The notes: generated by a model not told the origin, from the sequence alone. DNA of 64,000 bases from Nageia nagi (GCA_050084985.1 JBITNC010000001.1:118916001-118980000); one strand, 5' to 3'; positions 34,701 to 45,568 are shown, counted from the first letter of the stretch. Numbers and translations are program-made.

Positions 34701-36014
34701 ATGGACTTGAGAAAAGCCATGAAAGAGAATGTTTTTCCCATCATTGCTAATTGTAAATCAGCTAAAATAGCTTGGAAATCATTGAAATATTCTTATGAGG
34801 ACACTCATAGAGATTTTATGAGCAAGGAGGAGCCTTGTTCCTTTGAAGATCCTTTTGGAGAGTCTTATGAAGACTCATGTGAAGAACCTCATAAAGTTAG
34901 TGTGACTCATATAGTTGGAGATATGTCTTATGAAGGCATATATAATGAGAATGATGAATTCTTTCTTGAATATGAAGATGAAGAAGAGCCTTGTGAAGAG
35001 GCTTGTGAAACTCTCATGGAAGGGAGTAAAATGGATAAAGAATGCTTCATGGAGGAAGCTTATGAAGAATGCCTAATGGAGAAGGCATATTGTAAAAAAT
35101 GTCTCATGAAGGAGGCATGTCATGAAGAGTGTCTCATGAAGATGGCACCATCTCAGAAATTTGTGGATTCAAATTATGGATCACAAATCATTCTCATGGA
35201 AGAGAATGTTAAAGACAAGGAGCATTGTTGGCTCCCTTATGATGAAGACCACTCACATGGAGTGGAGAAAAATAAAGAGTGCTCCATGGAGGAGGAATAT
35301 GATGTTTGTCTTAAAGAGGCAATATGGGATAATGATCCAAGAGAGATCATTGATGAAGATGAGATGAATGCTATTAACTTCATCCTCAATGGAGAATACC
35401 ACTTATCAAGAGTGGAGAATGAATATGACTATCTCAAAGGGGAGATGGAAGATAATGAGATAGCCATTGATGGACTTCATGGTGAAATGGAGGAATCAAA
35501 AGATCTTGAGAGTTGTATTATAAAGGAAACAATATGCAAAGAGGAACCATGGGAATTCCTTATCATGAATGAAGAAATAATTGCTTTAAAAGCAACATCA
35601 AAGGAAAGATTTATGTGGATATCTACTTACCAAAACATCATTAGAGGAAATAATTTCTTATTTTTTGGCTTATTTGCTAATGCTACTAATGAATGTTTGC
35701 TAATCAAATGTGTGAAGGATAGGTTGAAGGCTATGGAGAATGGAGGAGAATGTCTTATCAAGGCATTGCTTGAGGATTGCATCATGGAGACAACATTGAA
35801 GAGTCTTCCTTGGGAGAAGACATTGATGAAAAACTTGGGTCATGTGGATCCAAATGATGATTGTAAAATCTTAGTAAGGTGTGATTTTTTGAGTGAAACT
35901 TTGTGTGAGGAGCAACATTTGGTTGCATATGTAATAAGACAATGTGTGGCTTTCTATTGTTTGAAAGTATGTGTAGAAGTTTGTGAGAGTACTATGGTAC
36001 AATTATTATTGTGA
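34701..36014 (+). CDS. 437-codon acidic Cys/Met-repeat ORF with Gag-like start
   Basis: The first ~35 residues still match copia Gag (LRKAMKENVFPII, then AKIAWKSLKY, the 'TAKEAW..L...Y' position). The frame is also open upstream of the Met to 34611, so the Met at 34701 is only the first available. From residue ~45 on the protein is strongly acidic and repetitive: C-F/L-M-E/K tetrads at residues 115, 124, 134 and 144 (spacing 9-10), again at 194 and 203, each in an E-E-x-C-L-M-E-E-A-like unit. It lacks an obvious zinc knuckle and all Pol domains. In the element it takes the place of gag-pol. I do not recognise the repeat region; it may arise from local duplication in a defective Gag. Open length in DNA with so many stops elsewhere suggests youth or selection. 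Confidence 0.6.
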   Translation: MDLRKAMKENVFPIIANCKSAKIAWKSLKYSYEDTHRDFMSKEEPCSFEDPFGESYEDSCEEPHKVSVTHIVGDMSYEGIYNENDEFFLEYEDEEEPCEEACETLMEGSKMDKECFMEEAYEECLMEKAYCKKCLMKEACHEECLMKMAPSQKFVDSNYGSQIILMEENVKDKEHCWLPYDEDHSHGVEKNKECSMEEEYDVCLKEAIWDNDPREIIDEDEMNAINFILNGEYHLSRVENEYDYLKGEMEDNEIAIDGLHGEMEESKDLESCIIKETICKEEPWEFLIMNEEIIALKATSKERFMWISTYQNIIRGNNFLFFGLFANATNECLLIKCVKDRLKAMENGGECLIKALLEDCIMETTLKSLPWEKTLMKNLGHVDPNDDCKILVRCDFLSETLCEEQHLVAYVIRQCVAFYCLKVCVEVCESTMVQLLL

Positions 36015-36435
36015 GATGATGAATACATACTCATGTGGAGTATGGATATGTAATGATGTAAAAGATGATGATGTAAAAGCATGGTTTGAAGACCATCCAA
36101 GAGATGAAAGAGAGTGGTTGATTAAAATCACATATGGAGAGACTTTTGTTGAAGGGGGAGCTTCTCAACAAAAGGAGGCACTCAATGAAGGAGCAACATC
36201 AACAACAATGAAGAAGATTCCACACAACAAGTGGAAGGAATGCCCACATCATACTTTTCAAAAATTTGATTTCCTATTGATTAATTGGAGGAAACACAAA
36301 TTGTTTTCTTCCAACTATTTGATATCTAAAGAACTCTTTTGTTCCTTAGCATCAAGGGGGAGTATGTTGGAAGTATTTATAACATTATTCCAAAATCCTA
36401 AGTCATTAGGATTAAAGTATTTCTTAAAGTATTAA
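35983..36435 (+). CDS. second open frame of the element, reaching into the 3' LTR
   Basis: 150 codons overlap the end of the previous frame by 32 bases in another phase and end inside the LTR. A charged stretch (DDVKAWFEDHPRDERE, then EGGASQQKEALNEGA) is coding-like, whereas the last third is LTR sequence. It may be the shifted C-terminal part of the same ancestral protein. No domain is recognised. Confidence 0.3.
   Translation: MRVLWYNYYCEMMNTYSCGVWICNDVKDDDVKAWFEDHPRDEREWLIKITYGETFVEGGASQQKEALNEGATSTTMKKIPHNKWKECPHHTFQKFDFLLINWRKHKLFSSNYLISKELFCSLASRGSMLEVFITLFQNPKSLGLKYFLKY
36354..36362 (+). other. polypurine tract
   Basis: AAGGGGGAG lies two bases before the 3' LTR, the expected primer for plus-strand synthesis. 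Confidence 0.85.
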
Positions 36436-36666
36436 TATTAGCTTGTGAGGAATATTTGGTCTATGTTGACCATATTCCATACTTAGCCTATTTGTTAGGT
36501 TAGGCATCATTTTTTATCTTTTAGTTCATGTAGGTGTACTAATTGTGTTATTTGTTATGGGTTGAGAATATTATCCTCAACTTCTTATCTTGTCTTGTAA
36601 TGGCTTTCTTAAGCCTATATATGTAACTCATTTTGATGAATAATAAAGAACATTTTGGTTCTCTCA
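36365..36666 (+). repeat. 3' LTR (302 bp)
   Basis: Same length as the 5' LTR, beginning TGTTGGAAGT and ending TTCTCTCA; followed by the duplicate target CTTCT at 36667-36671. Confidence 0.9.
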
Positions 36667-36671
36667 CTTCT
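36667..36671. repeat. target-site duplication CTTCT (right)
   Basis: Matches 33697-33701. Confidence 0.9.
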
Positions 36672-36900
36672 TTAGTTATCCTTTCCTATACATTAGTAAA
36701 TATTTCTTTAGTGCAAATTCTTTCACTTTGCCTTTGAACCACTTTAAGTCTATTAATTATTCTTCTCCTTAGAGTTTTCTTAGCTATAGGGTTAGTATTA
36801 AGATATGCATTTTCATTGCTAGTAACAAAAAAAGACTTAGGAATATAATGTATAAATAGGAGCTTTAATAGATTTGAAATTTTAGTATAATTATGGGCTT
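36672..36900 (-). pseudogene. unrecognised decayed frame, upstream half (split by insertion)
   Basis: On the minus strand about 70 codons are open (AKKTLRRRIINRLKVVQRQ, then ERICTKEIFTNV) before a TAG. The frame then reaches the insertion site and continues at 33701. The segment is Arg/Lys-rich and predicted helical. No domain is recognised. Confidence 0.35.
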
Positions 36901-37149
36901 GAATATAATTTTTATTATAACCCTAATTAAGAGAAAGAAAAAGGCATAAATGGGTAAGAATCAATATGTTGATATGTGTTTTGGTGCACCTAGGTTTACA
37001 CACTAAATGAGCTAAAAGCACATAAATATTTATTATATGATAAAATTACACTAATTAACTCATATAAACATACATTAATAAGGGAATTCAATAATACAAT
37101 AACATAATAACAAAATTGCATTGATGGCAAGATGTAAAATAAAATATAC

Positions 37150-37410
37150 ACACTAAAGAAGGAATTGAGTGAAAGATAAATACTTGTGTGTTCTTACTTA
37201 TGTTAATATCAAGGATATGATGGATGAACTTATCAAAGAGAGGTGATATTACTATGCAAAACCTAAGGCCAAATGCAAAATAAATGCTAGCATGGGTGCT
37301 AGTATGTGGAAGCTCAGTGTAGGCACAAATGTCATCATAGGCATGAACATTCTTAAAGAATTAGGTTTGCTAATAAGGATTGATGAAAACAAAGATAATG
37401 ATAGGTCATA
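37150..37410 (+). pseudogene. possible Ty3/gypsy protease-end fragment
   Basis: The plus-strand frame reads KINASMGASMWKLSVGTN followed by VIIGMNILKELGLLIRID. The second part resembles the 'VILGM.FL....' C-terminal motif of gypsy retropepsins. The catalytic DSG/DTG is not clearly present. Flanks give no LTR. Confidence 0.3.
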
Positions 37411-37699
37411 ACAAGCATATGATCACAAAAATTAATGGCATATATTCTCTCAAGTGATAATAATATTTATAAATAAACAAGTGTAGGGTACCAACTATTG
37501 AGATGTAATCTTCACATGCTTTCCCTAGGTAGAGATACTTACATTTATATATAACATAAAATATAAGAATAGAACATGATAAATATATGATTATAAGATA
37601 AAATATGAATGAAATTTGATTAAATATGTGTGTTAAGTTGTAACTAAGTGGGACCATGTTAAGGGGATTACTTTTAGGTATCAACACATAGTATAGGTT

Positions 37700-39023
37700 G
37701 ATTGAAAATAGAAACCTAACACCTTGATTTCTTCAAAACATAAAAAATAAAATGTACCAAATTGATGCATGCAGCCATTAATCTCATTATAGACCAAATA
37801 TTTTTGATTAGGGTCTAAAAACCCTATAACATTCCAAGATATAAAATTATGAATAAATATGATCCATGATTTTAGCCTCGAACTCCTTTAATTCCTTGAA
37901 CCTAGATAGTGATTCATAAGGATTACTTGAAAAGGCATCATACTCACTTTGAACCAAAGAAAAATGGTGAAGTTTCCTAGGATGAAGAGATACTTGGGAA
38001 GTGCTATAGTAATTTTTACCATCATATATCTAAAAGGTTTCTTACCCTCAATATTAGGATTGAATAATATCTATATCCTAGGAACTTGAGAAAATTAGCC
38101 TGAAAGAAGAAATCATTGCTAGGTGTGGCACAACTATCGATAGAGTCTTAACTAGTTGAGATGATGGATCCTTAATGGCCAATGTAGAACCACATTCATG
38201 ATTATAAGGATTACCATTAACATTGGAAGTGTTACCTAGAAATGAAACACCTTCTAAAGTAGAAGGATTCCCATTAGAATTGTTGTTATTTCTACCATTC
38301 TTTGCCTTTATGAATGAAAATAGACCATTACCCTTGAGTTGAGTTGGGATTATTCCCATTAGGGGAGCCTAAGGCTACCTTATTGGGAATGAAATTTCCT
38401 TCCATCAATGGACACTCATGAATAACATGGGTATAGGAGTAGCACCTATACTAGGTGTTCAGTAAATTAATATAATTTACTTTCTAATAAAACTTAGAAT
38501 CTCTTATCTAGATATCAACATAATGTTGGAGGTATTGAGATAAGCCAATATCAACATAGTACCAATAATGAGGCTGAGTAGAAAAACATTTATCTTCATA
38601 TTAGTATAAAAAATCTCCAAGAGGAGTAATAATATACTAAAAATGAGGCCATAAAGGCAAAGGCAAACCAAGGAACTCAACCTAGATATGAACTTCAAGG
38701 GATACAACATTAGTGGATGAAAAATATTTGGTACCATATTTGAAAAGCAATAAAGTATTATGAATAGACCAAGGAAAATGAGCCAAAATTCCTTATGCAT
38801 GTGTAGGGGTTGCAAAATGAAATAAGAAAAAATGTTTTGTAAGATTTTGCAAACTAGCAATTTTGACTCCATGGGGAGCCCAAGTATGTTTAACCCATGA
38901 ATATAAAACTAACTCATTAGGGAATCTATGTAAAACATCTCTAATAAAAGTGTGGATCTCAAGCCATTGAACCAAATCAAAAAAATTACTCAATGAAATA
39001 TAAACAACTTAAGTAGAGGCCAT
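37700..39023 (-). pseudogene. LINE ORF1 (DUF4283, zinc knuckle) and start of endonuclease, decayed
   Basis: From an ATG at 39023 the minus strand reads SNFFDLVQWLEIHTFIRDV, then LQNLTKHFFLFHF, then GILAHFPWSIHNTLLLFKY and EFLGLPLPLWPHF: the DUF4283 domain of plant LINE-associated ORF1 proteins, which bind RNA. A knuckle-like YRCYSYTHVIHEC follows with the second Cys lost. An Asn/Gly/Ser-rich tail ends near 38078. At 37845-37780 ISWNVIGFLDPNQK matches the first motif (SWNVRGL) of an AP-type endonuclease, the start of ORF2. The rest of ORF2 is missing. Stops are frequent. Confidence 0.6.
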
Positions 39024-39329
39024 ATCAATGCCATTACTTCATCCAACCAATTCACCAAAGGTTGAAGTTGCTAAATGAAAAGAGACCGTATATAAAAGAG
39101 CTTAAGAGGCCACAAAGGGTGGCTATAACTACCTCAAGAGAAATTCAATATGAATAAAACCTATTAATCCTATGAAAGGATACCAAAATGATAGTAAATT
39201 ATGGAAGGAAACAAATCATGTAATGAAACTTATCTCAAAACTCTCGTAGAGCTCAAACACTATCATCCCTTCTACATATATTTTAACTTAGATACATTTT
39301 GTGTATATTTTTCCTTCCATTTAACTTAG

Positions 39330-39620
39330 CTTCCATTAATATGATGATGGGTATTGAATTGGAATTCAATAATTTCCTTTTGTTCTTTAAACCATTAATA
39401 TTAGATTTTAAGCTCTCTATCATTCTTAATTTGGATATCTTACGTACTTGAATTGCTTTGTTCTTCTTGTTGTCAAAGATGGTATCATTCCTTTATTTCC
39501 ATATCTACAAGAACATGTGAGGTATAAAGAAGTTCTAGAGTGCCTTTATCTTTTTATTATTATTTTTTCCTTCCTATTGTATTATACTTTCAAAGAGTGA
39601 AGCGAGAGACACATAGTAGA
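39330..39620 (-). pseudogene. LINE ORF2 C-terminal (zf-RVT end) fragment
   Basis: The minus-strand reading around 39540-39430 includes FFIPHMFL, IWK and RNDTIFDNKKNKAIQ, resembling the 'IWKERN.R.F.NK' stretch after the zf-RVT domain of plant LINEs. It lies upstream of the ORF1 piece on the same strand, so it belongs to a different copy, or to a rearranged one. Confidence 0.35.
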
Positions 39621-40890
39621 ATTGAATATCTTGTTTCATGAGGTTCCAAAATTTCTATATAAAATTGCTATCTTTAAATATATGATCCTTTATTTCTTCA
39701 TATGCCATGTAAATACTACATCTATTTGATATTTAAAATCCTTTTTATGGTAATATCTAATATTGGAAACTTATTGTGTACTAAAACCTACATAAAGAAT
39801 GTAATTTTTGTAATTACACATTTAATCCAAATTTTATTCCAAAGTCCTTGATTTTATATATTTTGAGTGTTTTGAAAATGATTTATTGCTTCTCTCACTT
39901 TGTACATTCAATATTTTTATCCCATCCATTTTGGGTGATCTTTCTATTTTGATAGTATTTTATTTTTTTCTTTATAGTTCCAACTTAACTACTTTCAATT
40001 GATTTTCAATCTAGTTATTTGGTTCTTGATTGGTTATCCATTTAACTTCGTTCTCCTAAAAGTAGTATATTACCCTTTATCCTTAAATATTAAAGGGACC
40101 AATAGGTTGTTTCTCTAGAAAATTTATATTTTATTAAGGATTCACTCCTTATCTAAGCATCTTCCTAGAAGAAGTTTTTGCCTTGTTCTTTGACCTACCC
40201 ACTTTTCAGAACATCAAATTTACACTCTAATGTTGAAGTAGAGATACCAAGACAAGATCTAAAAGAAATAATAGATAATATTTTAAAGTAACAAATATAT
40301 TTATTTATAATATACTATGAGTAAATTTCATCAAGTTCTAATGATATGATGGTCATTAATACATATACACCTATCTCATTTTGTACCATATCTCTTCAAA
40401 AAATATCAATTCATTGATCTTCACTTCTCTCTCTCTAACTTTGGTCACTTCTTTTGTGCTTGGTTTTAACATTATTTTTGGAAAGGATACATCATTTTGA
40501 TGTGACATTCATCATTAGTTTTGTTAAGGTTAATTTGTTCTATTTATTTCATCATCTTCTATTAACCAACTCTTTAATTTGATTTGATTCAGTAAGTCTA
40601 GTTGTTTTGTAATTCTCTCCTAATAACAAGGTTCTCCTTATCTTATTATAAGTATAGCTTGTAAGTCCTTCTTTTCTATTTTTTTATAATGCAGAGTATC
40701 CAACGCCTTGATAATGTAAATTTTTATAGATCTACATTATTTTGGGGTAGAAAATAGATAAAATTTTATTGTTCAAGGAAGAAGGACCATCATATTTTGA
40801 AATGAGGATGAATCTCCCCAACATTGACAATAAACTTTTTTATAACAAGAATTAACATCCCTTTAGCTTTGAGCTTAAAAATTGAGGGTT
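39621..40890. other. decayed sequence, no feature supported
   Basis: Possibly more of the LINE on the minus strand, but no motif can be named. AT-rich with many stops in all frames. Confidence 0.35.
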
Positions 40891-41240
40891 TCACTACTAG
40901 GAAATGGTAAATACCACATGTGAAAATGTAGGGGGTATTTTTAATATGTAGTTGAACCATCAATGTATCAATGAGTATTTTATATGGGGAGGAGGGTAGG
41001 GGTATTAAAATTCGTGTAAAATATTATATCATTAAAAAAATAAGGATATTATGGTTGGGGGAGGGTAGGGGGTGCATAGTTAAGGGTGGGGGTATTAAAA
41101 TTGTATTCAAGCTTTTAGCAAAATGTTAAGTTTCAAAAAAGGGTTATTATTTATGATATAGTGGTTTACCATGAGAGTTTTAATAAATTTTAAAGGGAGG
41201 TGGTAAATTTTTAAATTGGGGGTTTTTTTAAGAAGTTCAT
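40890..41240. mobile_element. possible CACTA-type terminus with G-rich repeats
   Basis: 'tttcactactaggaaatgg' has the form of plant CACTA termini (CACTACTAGAAA...). It is followed by two copies of 'gggtaggggtattaaaatt' (about 41003 and 41084) and other G-runs in otherwise AT-rich DNA. The opposite terminus was not found. Confidence 0.3.
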
Positions 41241-42790
41241 TTTTGTACATGTTTTGAAGGTTTTCTACTAAGTGACTCCCTTAGGGGCTAAAACTAGTAT
41301 TGTGGTTATTAATTATCCTTAGTGTCAACATATATATGAGATAACTCTATAATGAACTCCTTTTTAGGTAGATCTTAATATTTCCCTATTGTAATTTTAG
41401 GATCCAAATATATGAACTGATATCCTAGGAACGTAACCCTATCAATTTACTTATTGATATTTAGTCTCTAAAGGGTAATTGGTGAAATTTAAATTTAACA
41501 AGTATTTTATAGAAAGGATTATAAACCACCATGGGTTTACCTATTTAATCACACAAAGATTAGTAGCTAGGCCCATTGGGTAATCAATTCATACATATGA
41601 AATAATAACATAGAGTAAACATTTAACATATCTCATTCAAATAAGGTAGTAACAATTGCTAAATATTCTAACAGAATATGATAATGTAACATTCAAATAG
41701 AATAAGGCTATAATAAATAATTACATTCACTCAAGAATAATTAATATGTTGGCCAAGGGATATTACATTATATTGTAATTTCATAGTCACTGAGTCTAGC
41801 TCATTATCATAGACCATATATAAAAATTATAAGAGCAAAATCCCTAGAACAATTATTATTAACACCAAGGATAAAATATTTCAATGAGCTAATTAACTAT
41901 CTAGTTGTGATATATAGAAATGGTCATAGTGGCCATGCAATACCTGGATATCTCCTAAAAATGAATGAATGCATAATAAATTTCCATATAATGATAAAGA
42001 GGAAGTATGAATAAAATCTAAGTAAATACAAGACTCTAGAAAATACCTTGGATAGTAAATTGGTGAATGGTGAGAAGATATTTTTTCCCTTATCGTTCCC
42101 TTGCTTTATAACCTTTTTGAACTAGGGATCTTTTTTTTTTGTTTGAGGATGTCCTTCTAGATCATGATGGGTGAAAAAATCATATATTTATGATTTGGAA
42201 AATCATTTGTAAAAAACTTAATTCTTCATTAATATATCTATGTAGATCATAATTTATTCTCTTTTGAATTCATATTTGTTATTGATCTATGATCAAGTGA
42301 ATCTTTTATACTATTGATCTCTAAATACGTTTGAGAATCTTAATTCTTTTTAACTTTTCTAGAAATGTTGAAAAAGATAAATAACTATAATTATTGATGC
42401 CTTTTTATCTTGATGATCATACCTTTGAATTGCTTTTCTATAATGTTATCAAAGGGAAGGTTATGGGGACAAATGGGTGTAGACTTGGTGAAAAGGGAGA
42501 AGATGGTATGGATGAATAGGTGAATCAAGTGTAGAGAAAGGCCAAGAAAAATATGCACAATTTTACATCTTTGTTGATTTTTTTTGTATTGTAAAGAGAT
42601 GTGAACATTGTGTCTATCCTTCCAAATCCTTAGCTTCATTTAGTTTTTAAAAAACTAACATAATTAGGTATATAACATCCCTTTTGCATAGTGTGCATCT
42701 TCTAGTAAACATAATGGATAAGTAGAATGAGTGTTAAAGGGAGATAGGATGGGTGGATTTAGATATGATATTTATGTATGGATGAGAATA
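41241..42790. other. AT-rich region, no feature supported
   Basis: An 82-codon minus-strand stretch (42391-42639) has no recognisable domain. Nothing else stands out. Confidence 0.35.
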
Positions 42791-42807
42791 TTAATATATA
42801 ATATATA

Positions 42808-42844
<37 letters not shown>
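42791..42844. repeat. (TA)n microsatellite
   Basis: More than twenty TA units in an interrupted run; a typical slippage-prone tract. Confidence 0.9.
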
Positions 42845-42846
<2 letters not shown>

Positions 42847-43138
42847 GATGATGAATGTGTATGGTAAATGATAATATTCTTGATTATTCAAGATAATCTT
42901 TACATATTTAGCCCTTGGAAAGTTCTTTTATTCAATATTCCCATCTTTGTAGGCATAACTTTTGTTAATAGGTCATACAAGAATGTAGCTTTTGATGAAT
43001 AAGTTTCATTTTCTCATAGCTAATTATCTCATTTTGAAGTGATATATTAACTTTATAATGAAACTTATTAGCAGATTAGTAGGTTATATTATGACATGTA
43101 CAAGCTTTGAGGAAAAATATTCTTTAAGGGAGTGATAA

Positions 43139-43476
43139 TGTTATGACCCCATAACATGTATTAATGTTATATTTGTATTTATCCCACATATATTAGAAAT
43201 GGAAGGTGAAGAATCACAAAAGGATATTTATATGAGGCCTTCCATATTGTAATTCATCCAAGGAATAAAATAATATTTTGAGGAAAGAATTCATTCTTTA
43301 GCAGCTACCCCCCTCGAAGTGGGAAGAGTGATTATTATTATCTAGTATTAGATTATATTTATTTATTATTGAGATGTTTCACATTATTGAATGGTTTGGT
43401 GTGATTAAGATGATTTGAATAATTTTATAAAAATGTTTTTTAAGAATGCTTTATTTGAAATATTAGGTTCTTAACA
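43139..43476 (+). repeat. 5' LTR (338 bp)
   Basis: Aligns with 45231-45568 at equal length. Both contain 'aggaataaaataat', a possible poly(A) signal, and a GC-richer 'cccccctcgaagtgggaag' block. Confidence 0.8.
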
Positions 43477-44393
43477 AGTGCTATTAAACCATGATCTTAG
43501 CGTTTATGGGTGGATTTGGAGAAGTTAAAAGGTTTTTTGGCTAGCTCGAGTGAATCATTAATATATCATGAATTCAAAAGTGTTTTGGGATGAAATTTTG
43601 AGGGTTTATAGATAATCCTATAAGAAAGGTTCAAAAATAATTTCAAGTAATTTGTATTTCATTTGTAGATCTTATAAGCATTTTAATATTTGTAATAAAG
43701 TGGTGGTATAGGGTGAAATAAGGGATTTTTGATTCAAAAATTTTGGGAGAAGTTTTATAGATATTAGATTATATTTTAGTTCATTTAGTTCATTATTGAT
43801 TGACTTATGATAATATTGGTGTTACCTTTAAAAAGCCCTTAATCTAGAATTATGAATAAAGGAAAAAAGTAGTTGATAATATAATTTTCATCATTGCAAG
43901 TTTGTTGCTAAAATTTAAAGGGTTTTCAAATTTTTATCTCAAGAGTATACAATTTAAATTTAAAAATTTGTGAAGTTTTATTGAATATTTTGTGTGAATA
44001 ACATTGGGGTCTCCTTATAAATGCTCTAAGATCTAGAAGGGGTAAGAGTAAATCAACCATATCTTCTTCATTATTTTGAATTTACTTATGAGATTTTGTG
44101 GGTTTTTCATATATTTATATCAAAAGTGTTAAGAAAATATTTTAGAATATTTCAAGAACAATTTTTTGATTTATGATAAAAATGGTGATTGTAATTTGGA
44201 TAAAAATGGGGGAAAGTTGAAATATTCATAACTTTTGCATATCATATCAATTTGGTATAAAATTTTAGATTTGAATGATTATTCACGATACCTATCCACT
44301 ATAAAATTTTTACATTTTTTACAATTGATTTGGTAGCCATTTTAATATCTAAAAATTGATACTTTTTTTCCACATTTACATACACATACATTG

Positions 44394-44858
44394 GAACAAT
44401 ACAAGGATGAATTTGATGATTTTTGTATCACATATAAATTGAATGAGGAGAAATCACTCAATTACTTCACTAATAGCTTGAGTACTAAAATTAAAGGGAA
44501 TATAATCATGCTCAATCCAAAAACCATAAATATGATGTATACATTTGTAAAGAAATAAGAGGATAATAATAAACTTTGTGAAACACTTGAAAATGATAGA
44601 CTTGAAGTTAATGACATGCTTTATACATTAACCAATATTAAGGAGAAATTTACTTTTTTTTCTCAAGGTATTCATAGGTTTATTATTTAGGAGTTAGTTT
44701 CTTTGAATTTCAAGGAGCATTGTGTAGAATGTGAAGCCCTTTCTCTTACTTGTATTAGTGTAGATGAGATGGATCTAGTTTCTTCAAGTTAATTAGAGCA
44801 TGTTGTAGAGTCTGAGGATATCCCTTTCACTTGTATTAGCATGGACATGGTGGAGTAG
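44394..44858 (+). pseudogene. Gag-like frame of the short LTR element
   Basis: Reads EQYKDEFDDFCITYKLNEEK, then LNYFTNSLSTKIKGNI and NPKTINMMYTFVKK, which follows the Retrotrans_gag pattern (EF..L......EE....F..GL...I......P.T......A...E). After a few stops two similar units follow, HCVECEALSLTCISVDEMD and HVVESEDIPFTCISMDMVE, an internal duplication. Gag would form the particle shell. Primer site and LTR type point to copia whereas this gag looks more gypsy-like, so the class is uncertain. Confidence 0.5.
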
Positions 44859-45230
44859 TAAGATTTCATAAAGTATTCATGCTAGGAATTTCGAACATCA
44901 CAACAACATGGTGGCTTCTTTATTAAATCTTATAGATCATAATTTTTATTTCCCACTCCTCAAAAGAAATATTACTTTGATGTGATCAAGATATACATAT
45001 GGGTACCTATTCATGTTTGGCAATTTTTTGGCTACTAAGATCAAGTTATATTACTTGGTTATATACTCTCTCTATTATTCATGGATGGATTGTATTTTAT
45101 ATTTTTGCAAATGTTTAGGGAAAATATTATCAAATAGGTTGGTAATGTAATGACCCTCCTTAGTATATTAGTAATTTATTTTATGCTATGTACAAGCTTT
45201 GAGAACAATGATTCTTTAAGGGGGCGGTAA

Positions 45231-45568
45231 TATTATGACCCTACAACATGTATTAATGTTATATTTGTATTTATCCCATATATATTAAAATTAGAAGGTG
45301 AAGGGTCAAAAAAGGATATTTATATGAGGCTTTCCCTATTCTAATGTAGTCAAGGAATAAAATAATCTTTTGAGGAGAGAATTCATTCTCTAGGAGGTGC
45401 CCCCTTCGAAGTGGAAAAAGTGATTCTTATTAGCTGGTATTAGATTATAGTTATTTATTATTGAGTGATTTTGTATTATTTAATGATTTGTTGAAATTAA
45501 CTTGATTTGAATACTTTTATGAGAATATTATTGAAAAATACTTTATTTGAAAAATCATGTTCTTAATA
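45231..45568 (+). repeat. 3' LTR (338 bp)
   Basis: The terminal TG and CA have decayed to TA and TA. It is preceded by AAGGGGGCGG (45219-45228). Confidence 0.8.

Larger units (their letters stand above)
33702..36666 (+). mobile_element. young non-autonomous copia-type LTR element (2965 bp)
   Basis: All structural marks are present: two 302-bp LTRs, a primer site matching initiator tRNA-Met, a purine tract before the 3' LTR, and perfect 5-bp target duplications. The LTRs differ at only three positions, so this is the most recent insertion in the window. The internal part has a duplicated leader (34101-34479), a copia Gag N-terminus (34501 onward) and a 437-codon open frame rich in Glu, Cys and Met. 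There is no protease, integrase, RT or RNase H, so movement must have depended on another copia element. Confidence 0.9.
43139..45568 (+). mobile_element. short copia-like LTR element (2430 bp), non-autonomous
   Basis: Two 338-bp direct repeats flank 1754 bases. The first begins TGTTATGACC and ends TTAACA, so the ends are TGTTA...TAACA. A decayed primer site TGCTATTAAACC (43479-43490) follows the 5' LTR; compared with the initiator-Met site, the changes are one G/C and otherwise C-to-T or G-to-A. A purine tract (45216-45227) precedes the 3' LTR. The internal part has a gag-like frame but no Pol. A second purine tract (43125-43134) with matching upstream sequence also precedes the 5' LTR, so the locus looks like internal-LTR-internal-LTR. 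Confidence 0.7.

Noticed and set aside
35161-35367. 68-codon plus-strand stretch within 34701-36014
   Set aside because: Alternate-frame reading of the acidic repeat ORF.
38504-38872. 122-codon hydrophobic minus-strand frame that looks like a membrane protein
   Set aside because: The same DNA in the neighbouring frame gives a clear DUF4283 match, so the hydrophobic reading is a wrong-frame product.
41755-41767. 'gggatattaca' as the end of another LTR of the 1466-2570 family
   Set aside because: Only 11 bases match; the flanking sequence is unrelated to that LTR and no purine tract is present.
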